A stretch of DNA of 64,000 bases, taken from assembly GCF_030272615.1 (NCBI RefSeq), contig NC_081415.1, positions 601,547,644 to 601,611,643 of the forward strand, read 5' to 3'. This document shows positions 10,350 to 21,092 of this stretch, in pieces. The notes below the pieces were generated by a model. The model saw only the letters and a program-made list of their open reading frames with translations, had not been told where the DNA came from and did no database searches. The stretch is from Cryptomeria japonica (taxonomy: Eukaryota; Streptophyta; Pinopsida; Cupressales; Cupressaceae). Made by a program: the position numbers and the translations under genes. How positions within the stretch are numbered: position 1 is the stretch's first letter; each line of letters starts with the position of its first letter.

Positions 10350-13202
10350 ATGTCTATTGAAACAAGGTTCCAAGCACCAATGATGCAACAAAGCTTGATG
10401 TATCAACCAACAATGCAATCAAATTCTAATCCAAGGCAATCACAATTCTATCCAACCCAACAACAAGGCAATATCGATCAAACTTTTTATGATGAAACAA
10501 GTCTCCAAATACAAAAACTAGAGGAGAAACTAGCTCAAGAAGAGGAGATATTGGAACAAAGAGTGAAAAACATTGCGAAGAATAGATCACAAATGTCCAA
10601 AATGTTTCAAAAACTTCCAGGTCGAAATCCAAATATTGAGCCAATTGATGTAAGATCTCTTATCAAACGATTAGACATACCAGCTCTCCTCTCACAAATA
10701 GAGATGATGAAATAATTTCAAGAAAAGAGACAACATCAATTTCAACATTATGTGCCTCCACAACAAGAACAAGAAGGTGTTTACTATCAATCAGATTTTC
10801 AACCATCACAACCAATGGTTCAACCAATTGTCCAACATATACAACCAACACATCCAATGGTCCAATTTCAACAATATGTCCACCCAACCATACAATGTCA
10901 ACAAATGGTTCAACCAATGGTGGAATATCAACAAGTTCAACCAAACATTCAAAAACAAAGGTTGCAGCACACACCAAGCCAAATTTTGAATATGTCAAAC
11001 CAATTTGATCAACATCTAGTTCGAAATAAAAACATGACATCAGACCAGAACCAACTCCTTTCCAAACCGGTTCAAATTCTAGGTACAACTATGTCAAAAC
11101 CTCGAAAGAAAGGTGGCTTTATTGCAATGCTCTTAAGGAAACTACCAAGTGAGTTCTTTGAGGAAGATCAAGATAATACACTTATGTCTAGCAATGCCTC
11201 ATCCCCTTGCAAACAAATTGACTCTCCAGTGGCATCTATCCCTACACCTCTAGAAGTTTCGCAAGAACCTTCTGTATTGTCCTCATCAAACAATACACCC
11301 AAGGATGAAATTATTCAAGAGCTATCCATAATTGATTGCCAAGATAATCCAATTCATGATGCACATCCTTGTCATGTTTCAGATATACAAGACCCAATGC
11401 AACCATGCACTTTATTGCCATTACCTATTTTAGAGGACCCCATTCGAAGTCCCTCTTCCTCATGTTCAAGCATTGATTCCTTGCCAGAATCCATCACAAA
11501 TGTTCGAAGTGCATCCCCTTCGTGCCAAAGCATTGATACCTCACCAAAATCCCCCATGCATATCCAAAGTCCAACCCCATGTCAAGAGGATAATTTAGAG
11601 CACGAAGAAATGAGTCCTCAAGAAAATCAAGATCAAGATCCTGAAACCTTATCATCCCATCCAATTGTTGACCAGGACCCCATGTTCCTAGACACTCACG
11701 ATGATTCCCCTATTGTTGTCCATCCTATCCAAAGTCCTATTGACACTCCATTCCCCGAGCAAGATCAAGATATCCCAGTCTATCCAATCCCAAATGATCC
11801 CCTTCCATTTCATGAAAAAAATGTCCTTTCAAATCCCATTGACATTCCACTTCCTGAGAAAGATCAAGATATCCTTTCCATCCTTTATGATGATCTCATT
11901 GAAAGTCAAGAGCAAAGCACCTTTAAAGAGGATTCCAATGATCTTCCTCCTTGTCAAGATCAAATTATTCCTTCAGATCCTCCACAAGATCCACTTGTTC
12001 CTCCATCTCCTTGTCTTAATACTCCATATACACTCCAAGATCGTATTTCTTTTGATGATCCCATTATTCCTCCCATTCCATCTCTTGAAGAGCCTATCAT
12101 TGAACTATGTCCACTACATGATCCTAATCACCCTCATGATCCTAATCCCCTTCATGATTCTAACATGTCAGTGCAAGATGTTCATGAACCCTCAACATGC
12201 ATAATGGGTTCTTCCACTTTGGTGAAATCCGATCCACTTCAAGATCTCATTATTTCTCTCATATCATATCCACCTCATAATGGACTCGTGTCTTCTTCCC
12301 AAAGAAAAGAGTATCCTACAAGTCAAGATATTCATAAAGGCAAAGGAATAGATCTTCATGAGCAAGAACCCCTCCATATCAAAGAATATACTAATGGTCA
12401 TGGCTACACAACTCACACTCAAGGCATTGGTATCCCTTCAAAGTCAAAATCCAAATGTCCACTTTCCCCATCATCACTTCCATCCATCTTAGGTCCTTAT
12501 ATTCCTTCGTCCTCTATGCAAGGTCAGCAAAGGCACACATCCTTGAGTAAATTTCATCCATCCAAAAGAACTCCATTTCATTCATATCCATCCATACATT
12601 CCTTTTCCCCTCCAAGCAATTTGGATGCCAAGCATAAAAGTCATAAGTCTAGAAATCCACATGTATTCAAGGATCAACATGTCCAATATAATCAACATGT
12701 CAAAACAAAGAACAATATGATCTATAAAGAAAAAGAAATATCCAAAAGGCCACAAAGGCCCACTGAGCAAAATAAATCAAAGTCAAAATATATATGGGTT
12801 CCTAAATCCCTTGTGCAAGCAATGCACTCCAAGGAACCACAAAAGCATGAAAAGTCAAAAACCATGTGGATCCCCAAGAAGCTCCTTGAAGCACAAAAAG
12901 AACAACCTAGATTGGCATCTAAAATTGTTATTCCTCCATCCAAACCTTCTAAGTCTATTCCTCCATCACCTTCTTCATCCATTTTGGGCCCTTATGTCCC
13001 AAAATCCCCAGCTATTCCTCCATCAAAATCTCAATATCCAAAATACATTTGTCCTCCATCAATCCATCACCCCTCAAGGTGTGTGCCAATGTTGATCTTG
13101 CCAACATTTCCGTCCAGTGAAGCCCAATTCTTCCAATACCCCATCCATTATCCAATGCATATTTTCCATCCTTCCATCCCTCTGGTCCAATCCTTTGCAT
13201 AA
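10350..13202 (+). pseudogene. Gln/Pro-rich gag-like ORF of copy A, one internal stop
   Basis: The ATG at 10350 (MSIETRFQAP) is conserved in all four copies and is preferred over upstream TTG codons. The ancestral protein is about 950 residues. Residues 1-60 are Met/Gln-rich. Residues 55-100 form a Glu/Lys/Gln coiled coil (LQIQKLEEKLAQEEEILEQR). A QPMVQ-type Gln/Pro repeat region follows, then a basic KKGGFIAMLL block, a long Ser/Pro/Asp-rich acidic middle, and a basic C-terminus with two WVPK/WIPK repeats and two ILGPY repeats. One in-frame stop at 10713-10715 replaces the Gln codon of copies B and D; from 10752 the frame is open to 13202. I see no CCHC knuckle, protease or polymerase. The most likely role is a capsid-like or RNA-binding protein of a non-autonomous element; function is not established. 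Confidence 0.75.
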
Positions 13203-13378
13203 ATCCTTGCCTTAGTTTCATCTCTTTTTTTTCATGTCCTTATCCTACCAACGTCTTTGAGCATACTTGTAAAGGTCATGGTCCATTTTTTTTTCAAGGC
13301 TACTATCCAAACAAAAAGACGCTTGAGTCCTTCTTCCATCCCCTATCATGTGTCCATCTTCTATTGAAAAAGTCAAAA

Positions 13379-13462
13379 TCCAAAAAAAAAGTGAAAAAAA
13401 AAAATCAAAAAAAAAAAAAAAAGACAAAAGAAAAAAAAGGAAAAAAAGTAAAGAAAAATAAT
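13379..13462 (+). repeat. A-rich purine tract downstream of the ORF
   Basis: Long A runs with scattered G and C follow the ORF by about 180 bp. The equivalent tract in copy B (24095-24215) is longer and differently arranged, so it is expanding and contracting as a simple repeat. It precedes two copies of a short AAAACCTGGCAAACAGG motif. Confidence 0.7.
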
Positions 13463-14149
13463 TCATCCACTGGTAAAAACCTGGCAAACAGGCGCCTTGG
13501 GCACGTACCATGATGAAAACCTGGCAAACAGGTGTCATGCGTAATTTATGAACTTCTTGCACACCACACTTGGGGGCAGGTTTTATCCTATCAAACCCCT
13601 GTCATTACCCTTCATATCCTATTGTCCCTCATGTCCAATTTCCTTTTTCCACCTTTGATTTTGACAAGGCTGAGGATCTTCATGAGCATCATGCATCTTG
13701 TTTGCAGCTTTTCATCTATCATAGCTTTTGGTCATTTATCCATTTGCTTATTATAACCTTTCATCCATATTCCCTAGCTTATTGCAACTTTCTGCCACTA
13801 TCCCTTAGCCAATCTCGACCTTTAGTCCATGTCCCTTATCCATTCTTGGTCTTGATTATCCTATCCATATCTTATCACTATCCATACACTCTTTTTCATT
13901 CCTTGATCTTGATCTGACATAAAGATGCAAAATTTAAACATAGTTTCAAAAACCTCTTGACATGTCCCTCATGCCATGTTCCTGCTTTACATTGTCATAT
14001 CCAGTCTCTTGTCCCATCACGCCATAGCCCTTGGAAATTGCATCCGTATTGTCTCCATGATAAAAGCCCTTTGTCTTCCCTCTATCCACCATCATTTCAG
14101 CAAGCCTATTTATTCACCTGTCATATTCCTTTCCTTGCTAGGCACTGGG

Positions 14150-14450
14150 GGCAAAATCTCATAAAAATTCAAAAATGTCTTGAAAAAAATCTTCCAAAAA
14201 CATTTAAAAATGTCCTCAAATAATTCACAAAAAAAAAATTGAAAAATGTCCTGAAAAAATCTCTAAAAATTGTAAAATGTCTTGAAAAAATATCTAAAAA
14301 AATTCAAAACGTCCTGAAAAAATCTCAAAAAACAAAAAATCGAATAAAGTCCTGAAAAAAAATATATCTAAAAACTGAAAAAATGAAAATCCCTAAAAAT
14401 CATAAAAAGTCCTGAAAAAATGAACACAAAAACATTTCAAAAACATTAAA
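14150..14450 (+). repeat. GTCCTGAAAAAAT tandem array (copy A)
   Basis: About ten variable units of 25-45 bp each contain TGTC(C/T)TGAAAAAA followed by an A-rich spacer such as TCTCAAAAA or AATTGAAAA. The same array occupies the same place in copies B and D, so it is part of the element rather than a chance low-complexity run. Confidence 0.75.
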
Positions 14451-15526
14451 ATCCAAAAACATGCATTTTGCAATAAAGGATCCCTTGGTGCATAGACAGA
14501 TCACTAAGCATCCATCTAATGCCTCACAATCAATCGAACATTGTGCTTTATTGAAATCATGCTTAAACAGATGAACTTTTCACTCAAACCAGACATTCAA
14601 ACTGATCAAAATTGTCATATCAATCAACCTCAAAATCATTTGTCCTTGGCTCTCCTATCATGGGTCTTATACAGGGTGTGGTATACTCGAAACCAGATGA
14701 TGTCTTGTCTTAGATGGAGTACCGCATGTCTTGAAACTAGACAGCATGATCGTCCTATCAACACTTTCAACTTTTGACAATGAAGATCAAGATGTTTGTT
14801 TGATTTGTTTGAATTTGTGCATCTTATCTTTTATTGATTTATCTTCGATCATGTTCCTATGTTGCTCAATGATGTCACTGAGTGATTTAGAGTGACCGAG
14901 ATGGTTCATGGTCCCTTTCATTTTTTTTGTTGTGATTGCTTTTTGTCTGTGATGTGTCTTTTGCAAAAAGGGTTGCATTTCATCTCTAGCCTTCAATGCC
15001 ACGATGCTACGCATCCATTTTTCTATATTAAAATAAAGGTTCTCACCTACAAAGTGCATTATTGAAAGCAAGTTTTTCTTCGTCTCTCACTGTCCTCTTG
15101 TCTCATTTTCTTCTTACTAACATTTCTTCCGTCAGTTTGGATAGTCAGTTCGGTCTAGTGCTCTGATTTCCCCGCACACATATGCTGCATCCTGCATCCA
15201 TTCGGTTAGTACATTTGCATTACATCATGTATTACATCACGCATTTTATCCATTTCATATTATCAATGCATCAAAAAAAAAAACACATAAAAAACTATAC
15301 ATTCATACATGTTCCACAATGGTACATCAGCAGTGCATGAGTCATCCATACATGGAAAATAACATAAGTCATTTGCATCTCATCATATCGATGCATATCA
15401 TATCATATGTCACAATAATATCAGAGTACAAAATCAGACTGTTTGTCCTAAGTATGGCCCGCAGGCTGACTACAAAATGTCAAAATACATAATGTCCACT
15501 GTTTGTCTAAGGAGCACGTGCCTTTG

Positions 15527-17310
15527 TCACTGGGTGCTCCCTCTATCCTCCTCATCCTTGCAAGGTCTTGCAGATGATGTCCCTCCTGGTCCTGGCTGTG
15601 GTGGTCTCATCGGTCCACTCACCCCCATGCTGCTCAATGACCTCCGAGAGCATGCCCTACTCTCTGTCCTCGATCGTGCCCGATACGAAGGTGCTCTCTG
15701 CTCTAGTGGAACTGCACTCTCATATAGTGTCCTCCAATGGCGTATCTCCTCTCTGATCTCTACCAGCATCTATCCTAGCTCCCGTACACTGGCATCCCGA
15801 ATCGACCCAATATACTCAGTGACTCTCTGCTCCTCTCGCTGTGCCTGAGCCATCGCTGCATCTCGAGCCGCTGTGAGTCTAGCTATCTCCGCTCTGAACT
15901 GATCATGCTCTCTCTCTAAAGTCTCAATGTGATCCTACTGACTCGCTATGGTAGCCTTGCATATCTCCATCTCCTCTGTCCTAGCTGTCTCTGGCTCTAT
16001 GGGTATGTCCTGTAATGCCTCCTGCTCCCCATCCTCATCTCCGTCTCCATCATCCCCATCCTCATCTTTGTCCTTATCCCCTCCATCATCCTCATCCCCG
16101 TCCTCATCCTCCTCATCCTCATCATCTCCCTCCTCCTCTCCTGTGAGTGGGAAGTCCTCCTGTCGCCTCGGGACTGGAATATCTGGATCTGTCAATGGCA
16201 CTGGCCGTCGTCGTGCAAACCATCTATCATACTCATCTGTCATCCCGGCATCTGCCACATCTGATCTCCAATCCCACTGTCTCTATTGTAGCTGTGAGAA
16301 GTTCGCATATGTTGTGTGTGGCTGAATCATACTCCCCCACTGACTCGTCTCTCTGTGAGATTGGGCAAAGTGTGCAGTCCTCCTAGGTACATCCTGCCTC
16401 TCTCCAAACTATCATTTGACTCTCTCTGGCAGGTACAACTCAATCACTCTCTGGTGATTCACTGCTCACCCAATCAAGTACCTCTCCTGTCTACAATATG
16501 GTAACTCCTCACTGTCATCAGACCATCCCGAACAATCATGATATGGCCTCCATATGAACTCTCTAAGTCGATCTAGCTCATGTCGCCAATATAATGTGTA
16601 TCCAAAAGGACCCTGTCTCAGTGCCCCCCCATAGCAATACACATATGGTCAGTGTGGTACTACCTGTCTATCTATGATCGATCGACATATGGCTATGTGC
16701 TCAAATGCCCATACCTATAGTAATGTGACTCCACAGCTCAAAGTCTGAACTCCCTGATAGGCTATCTGATGTAACTGAAAATAGAGCATAGCCAGTACAC
16801 ATGGTCCCCATGCGTACACTGTCCCCTCTGTCACCATCCGCTCTAGCACTCTTCCCCATCCCATAGGGAATCCATGTCCTCGTCTGTCTCTTGCTAGTAG
16901 GCATGCTATCACCACGGCTACCACCACATACCGTCGATCATACTCTGATGCCATAGTCTCCCAGCCAATCTCCCTCTCCATGATATCCAGATCATCTGTG
17001 TCACACTCAAACAATCTGCACAATACTCTATCATCTCCCCATGAATTGGAATGCGGAGGATATGCCATACATCCTCCAGTGTCACCGTCGCCTCTCCAGT
17101 TGCTAGATGGAATGAGGAAGTCTCTGAATGCCATCGCTCTGCCAATGCAGTAAGCAGTCCTGTGTTTGCCCTAATCTTGGGCATGAATGTGACATAGTAT
17201 ATCCCAAGTCCTGCTAAGGTATCTCTCTCTGTGCTCCTGAGTCTATGTCGTAGCATGAAGCAATCAGGTCGGTTCTCCCATGTGATCAACGGATACTGTC
17301 GACTCTGCAT
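15527..17310 (-). pseudogene. Plant mobile domain (PMD) protein pseudogene, antisense in copy A
   Basis: The N-terminal 90 or so residues match the aminotransferase-like plant mobile domain (Pfam PMD; the MAIN/MAIL family and transposon relatives). Landmarks are LAGLGIYYVTFMP, LLTALAERWHSETSSFHL and TVTLEDVWHILRIPIHG. A frameshift near 17040 moves the homology to the next frame (CDTDDLDIMEREIGWE, then ARDRRGHGFPMGWGR), and further stops follow from 16715. The C-terminal half is recognisable: a WFARRRPVPLTDPDIP region, a 40-residue Asp/Glu block (about 16015-16145), then a coiled coil and a Pro/Gly-rich tail ending at 15527. The first ATG is at 17310. PMD proteins in plants act in silencing and development or ride on transposons. 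Here the gene is embedded antisense, upstream of an LTR, and is inactive as it stands. Confidence 0.75.
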
Positions 17311-17489
17311 CACAATTGGGGCAAATTTTGTCAGTTTTAGGGTTTTCTCCTACGAGTTCAATTTCCTCATTTTCATGTCTACCCAGGGTGTTTTTCATCT
17401 AATTTGACTTATCCTATCCTTGTCCCCCCTTTCCGGAGCATTTGCATGCCGTTTTGACCAAAATTAGGGTTTGCATTGCACAATTGTGC

Positions 17490-17600
17490 CTGTGTAAGGT
17501 AACCTGCACCTGTGTCAGGTAACCTGCGCCTATGTCTCCCTACACAAGCACAAAAGACCCTACACAAGCGCAGGGTTCACCCTACACAAGCGCAGGAGTC
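17490..17600. repeat. Two short tandem repeats upstream of the PMD pseudogene
   Basis: Two families of units adjoin. GTAACCTGC(A/G)CCT(G/A)TGT occurs two to three times at about 17498-17533, and CCCTACACAAGCGCAGG-type units occur three times at about 17537-17597. They lie between the PMD start and the small ORF at 17577-17765, so they could be 5' untranslated or promoter sequence of the antisense gene. Confidence 0.6.
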
Positions 17601-17765
17601 CTTTTCTGCATCCCCTGTGGGCCTCGCAATGTCCCGCAAGCAATCAAAATTCATGACATTGAAAACATGGGTATTTAGGATCCATACCGCTGCTCCTGCG
17701 TCATCCGGTCGTCTGAATGTGTGTACGCGTTCCCTGAGGTGATCCACCATTGGAATGTTCGCCAT
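17577..17765 (-). CDS. Small ORF upstream of PMD, possibly its first exon
   Basis: From an ATG at 17765 the frame reads MANIPMVDHLRERVHTFRR, continues through ILNTHVFNVMNFD and stops at 17577. Its composition is protein-like, and it lies on the same strand as the PMD pseudogene about 270 bp upstream. An in-frame extension to 17828 lacks an ATG. I do not recognise a domain. It could be a 5' exon of the captured gene, a separate small gene, or a chance frame. Confidence 0.3.
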   Translation of the reverse strand: MANIPMVDHLRERVHTFRRPDDAGAAVWILNTHVFNVMNFDCLRDIARPTGDAEKDSCACVG

Positions 17766-18144
17766 CTCTCTGCAAGTGTCCTTGTCCAGATCAACAAATT
17801 CTCCTCTTTGTCTTATGCAAATGAGCAATTTTCACTCTCTTGGTCTCATTTATAGCTCTTTGTCAATGCATAGATGGACATGCATCCTCTCCATCTTATG
17901 CTGGTCGTGGTCTTTTGCAACTTAAATTGCTTGTCCTTCATGCATCTGGTATCCGCTTGTCAGTCCGTTTGATCCTATCATTTTTATCAATCAATTGGCC
18001 TCTTTTCTGCATGTTTCCAGCCAATTCCTCGAGGGGGCATGCATATGTCATTGTTATTGTCTGGGGCATTTTCATATGTCATTATTATTGTCTGGGGCAT
18101 TTTCATTACTATTCTTCGAAACAATGCTTAAAATTGCATTGTCT

Positions 18145-18159
18145 CAAAGAGGGGCAAAA
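18145..18159 (+). other. Polypurine tract of copy A
   Basis: AAAGAGGGGCAAAA sits directly before the LTR start TGTAGACACC. The same purine tract precedes the LTRs at 26096, 27920 and, on the minus strand, 33393. This is where plus-strand DNA synthesis would be primed. Confidence 0.9.
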
Positions 18160-19401
18160 TGTAGACACCTAAAAATGGTCAACGCTTGCAGAGTCATACT
18201 TTAACATTTGCGCATTGCCTCATTTTAGGTTTTTGCATCGCATTAATATTTCTTCCATATTTTGCACTTTATTTTTATCATTTGCAAGCATCGAGTCATT
18301 CTTCTACATTCTTCATCTATCTCGCTTTCAAATTTGGTCTTGTCAACAACAATCTTCAGTCATGATTTTGGTCGATCTTTGTCCTTGTCAATCTTGTCAT
18401 ATTGCGATCGATTTGTCATCGATCCTTGTCCTTTTCAATCATGTCAATTTGGTCAATTTTTCATTGCTTTTTGTCAACCAATCTCAATCAAATCATTTAT
18501 CAAAACTGGTCATTTATTAATTCAAAATCATGATCGAATCGACATCAAATCAATCTTACATCAAGACCTAATTGTCGTTCTTGCATTTCTAATTCATCTT
18601 CTAGGGTTTCATGATTTAATCATTTAACTTGGTTTGTCATTTCCCTCTTTAGGATTAATAATTTATTTATTTATCCTAAGTATTTTCATCGCAATTAAAT
18701 GTTCATTTAATTGGCTAATTATTCCTCTTTGTGAATGAATTAATTAATAAATGACAAATTATTAATTAATTTACCTAATTTCTTAATTCCTAAATTCCTC
18801 ATTTTCTAATTTCTTAATTTTTCTAATTCCTAATTTCAATTTCCTCCTATTTCTCTCCTAAATTCATGGAAATGACATAGAAATTTGTCATAATTGACAA
18901 TTAATCAATTCTTAACATAGAAATTTATCATAAATTGTCATAAACCCTTGCATAGCAATTTGTCATAGACATGTCATAATTTTTCTATTCTTGATTTGAA
19001 TTTCCATTTGAATCACTATCATGCTAATCTTGTCATCTTTCCAATTCTTCTATAAATTGGATGAATTTCTTCAATCAAATCCCTTAATTAATAATCCTTA
19101 ATCAGACTATCGAATTTACGCTTCTAGTACTCTTGATCAAAAATCCCGTCTACTTGCTTTCTATTGTGTGTGCACTTGTAGGTGAGATCGACAACCAAAC
19201 CATTTGAAGAGGAAAGAAGAACAATGGAGCCGCATGAAGGAGCATTCAAATCGTACCTTTGGTTTGCTTAATTTCTAGTTTTGAATGTTTTCATTTCATG
19301 TCTCTATTGAGTGTTGTTTAGGATAGACCATTGCAATGAATGCATTTGTGATTGAGCTATTACGTTTATCTTGTTTTGTGATGATTTCCTATTTCCTAAC
19401 A
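18160..19401 (+). mobile_element. LTR shared by copies A and B
   Basis: The 1242-bp LTR starts TGTAGACACC after the PPT and ends TTTCCTAACA. It contains a TATA-like box near 19051. It is the 3' LTR of A and stands in the 5' LTR position of B, the arrangement expected when tandem elements recombine through a common LTR. A second, partial copy of the LTR end follows at 19402-19654. Confidence 0.85.
19051..19058 (+). promoter_or_regulatory. Probable TATA box of the A/B LTR
   Basis: TATAAATT preceded by a pyrimidine-rich TTCTTC stretch, about 350 bp before the LTR end. The same TATAAA with the same upstream bases occurs at 27465 in copy B's 3' LTR, and an equivalent is present in copy C's LTR near 31630. 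No start site can be shown from sequence alone. Confidence 0.35.
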
Positions 19402-19654
19402 TTCATGGAAATCCCATCTACTTGCTTTAAATTGTGTGTGCACTTGTAGGTGAGATCCATAACCAAACCATTTGAAGAGGAAAGAAGAACAATGGAGCCG
19501 CATGGAGGAGCATTAAAATCATGTCTATGGTTTGCATAATTTCTTTGCTTTTGAATGTTTTTATTTCATGTCTCTATTGAATGTTGTTTAGGATAGATCA
19601 TTGCATTTAGTTTTGTGATTGAGCTAATGATTAGTTTTTATAATGTTTGTGATG
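19402..19654 (+). repeat. Partial LTR-end duplication after the A/B LTR
   Basis: From about 19413 the sequence repeats the last part of the LTR (CATCTACTTGC to AATGTTTGTGATG). It then jumps at about 19654 straight into leader sequence, skipping the final 20 or so LTR bases and the PBS. It records a recombination or deletion event at the 5' end of copy B. Confidence 0.75.
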
Positions 19655-21092
19655 CTTATGTCTTTGATTGTTTGTCTCCTTTAGAGGGCCTGCCTTTCTG
19701 ACCACTTTGCTTTTGCAAGCAAGTGATAATAGTGAGAAGGGAACGACCCAAAGTGAGTAAGGCTAGAATACCTTGGCATTCTAACTCACTATAAAAAAAT
19801 ACCCGATGAGCGAAAGCTTTGAAGGAAGTATTACGTGGGAATTGCAGTTACTTGGGAAGTGATGACCCTTCAACTCTTTCTCATATCAACATCTAAGTAG
19901 GGCCTCTTGGTCTAAATCGTGCTTGGACGACTACATTTGTTTGGTATCTTGATGGGCTTAATGTCTCAATCACGCTTGCATGACATCAAGGAGTAACGCT
20001 TAACAGAAATCCTTACTACACACCTTGTATTTAGAGGCCAAAAACCCTTCTAGTTGCTTGAGAAGGACAAATTCGGATACTTGGAAGAGATACTAAGTTT
20101 GCCATGGGGAGATTTCCATGGGGACTGATTCTTGGCTGCCCTAAGAAGTGAGTGTCGTGGAGGGGAGCCCATGGGGTCAAGAATCTATGTATTCTCCTTG
20201 AATCCCATAATGAGTCTACCTCTCAAGTACATGATGTCTTTGCCTATCATAAGAAATGTGGAAATGAGCATGATTGTCTTGAGTCTAAGTTGCAATATCT
20301 TGTATTCTTTGCTTGTCAAAAGTTGAATTGCATCCCATTTCAAAAAGCAAAACAAATTGATCCAACATAAGATTAAGCACAAGAGACATTCATCCAACAA
20401 AAGTTCAACAAGATTCAAAACTCATCTTCAAACATGGTTGTCAAATATTGTTCAAAATCTTGTCTCAACAAGCATGTCACTTACATTTAGGTTCATCCTA
20501 GGTTGCATTTTGCAAAGTTCATTGTCAAGTACCAAGGTTAGGTTTCACCTAAGTCATACTCTTTGCAATAAAAGTCATCCATTTTCATATGTCCTCTTGC
20601 ATTAAAGTCATACCATTGTCCTACATTGCTTACCCTAGGTCTCTTCATTAAGCTTAGGTCATTATCATATCATATTAGGGTCACTTGCATATTAATTGTC
20701 CTTTTGCATATAGTGTCAAAACTAGGTTTTGCCATACTTGAGTAATCCAAATCTTTGATAAACCCTAAGTCATTGTTAAGGAGTCTAGACCTTGTCAAAC
20801 CTTTTCTTTTTATGTCATTATTGTCATTTGGTCAAACCTAGCTTAGTATCCAAGCGTATAGGGGAGACTTTGTCCTTTGTCCTTTTGTCACTTGGTCCTT
20901 TTGTCATTTGAGGTCTAGACATCATTTCAATTTCCTAAGGGTCTCTTTTAGATTTGCATTCCAAAAAGTTTGTCCAAATCTTGAAAAAACAACCAATAAC
21001 ACAGGTTGCATTCTCATTCATTTAGTTTGCATTTAGTTGCATATCATATATTATCCTTGAAAGATTCCAAAAATATTGCATTGCATAGTGAC

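Larger units (their letters stand above)
15140..17960. other. Copy A-specific 2.8-kb segment carrying an antisense gene
   Basis: Copies B and D run directly from the sequence before 15140 into that after 17960, so this block is present only in A. It is visibly more GC-rich than its surroundings. Both borders contain a short CAGT(C)/GTTTG-like motif (near 15131-15150 and 17961-17970), which would allow a deletion by recombination at microhomology. Either A gained the block or a shared ancestor of B and D lost it. It carries the PMD pseudogene and a small upstream ORF, both on the minus strand. Confidence 0.75.
9976..19401 (+). mobile_element. Copy A: polless LTR retrotransposon, 5'-truncated
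   Basis: Homology with copies B, C and D starts close to 9976-10010, inside the untranslated leader, so the 5' LTR, PBS and most of the leader are missing. The order is leader remnant, Gln/Pro-rich ORF (10350-13202), A-rich tract, GTCCTGAAAAAAT array, a 2.8-kb segment with an antisense PMD gene (15140-17960), PPT (18145-18159) and LTR (18160-19401). No protease, RT, RNase H or integrase motif occurs on the sense strand. The 3' LTR is shared with the next copy, B. Confidence 0.85.

Noticed and set aside
13243-14223. Several short + strand frames downstream of the copy A ORF
   Set aside because: They are Pro/Ser/Leu-rich shadows of untranslated sequence, not conserved in frame between copies A, B and D.
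15948-16325. Ser/Pro-rich + strand frame across the PMD region
   Set aside because: It is the complement of the Asp/Glu-rich linker of the minus-strand PMD gene; GAT/GAG codons read backwards give Ser/Pro repeats.
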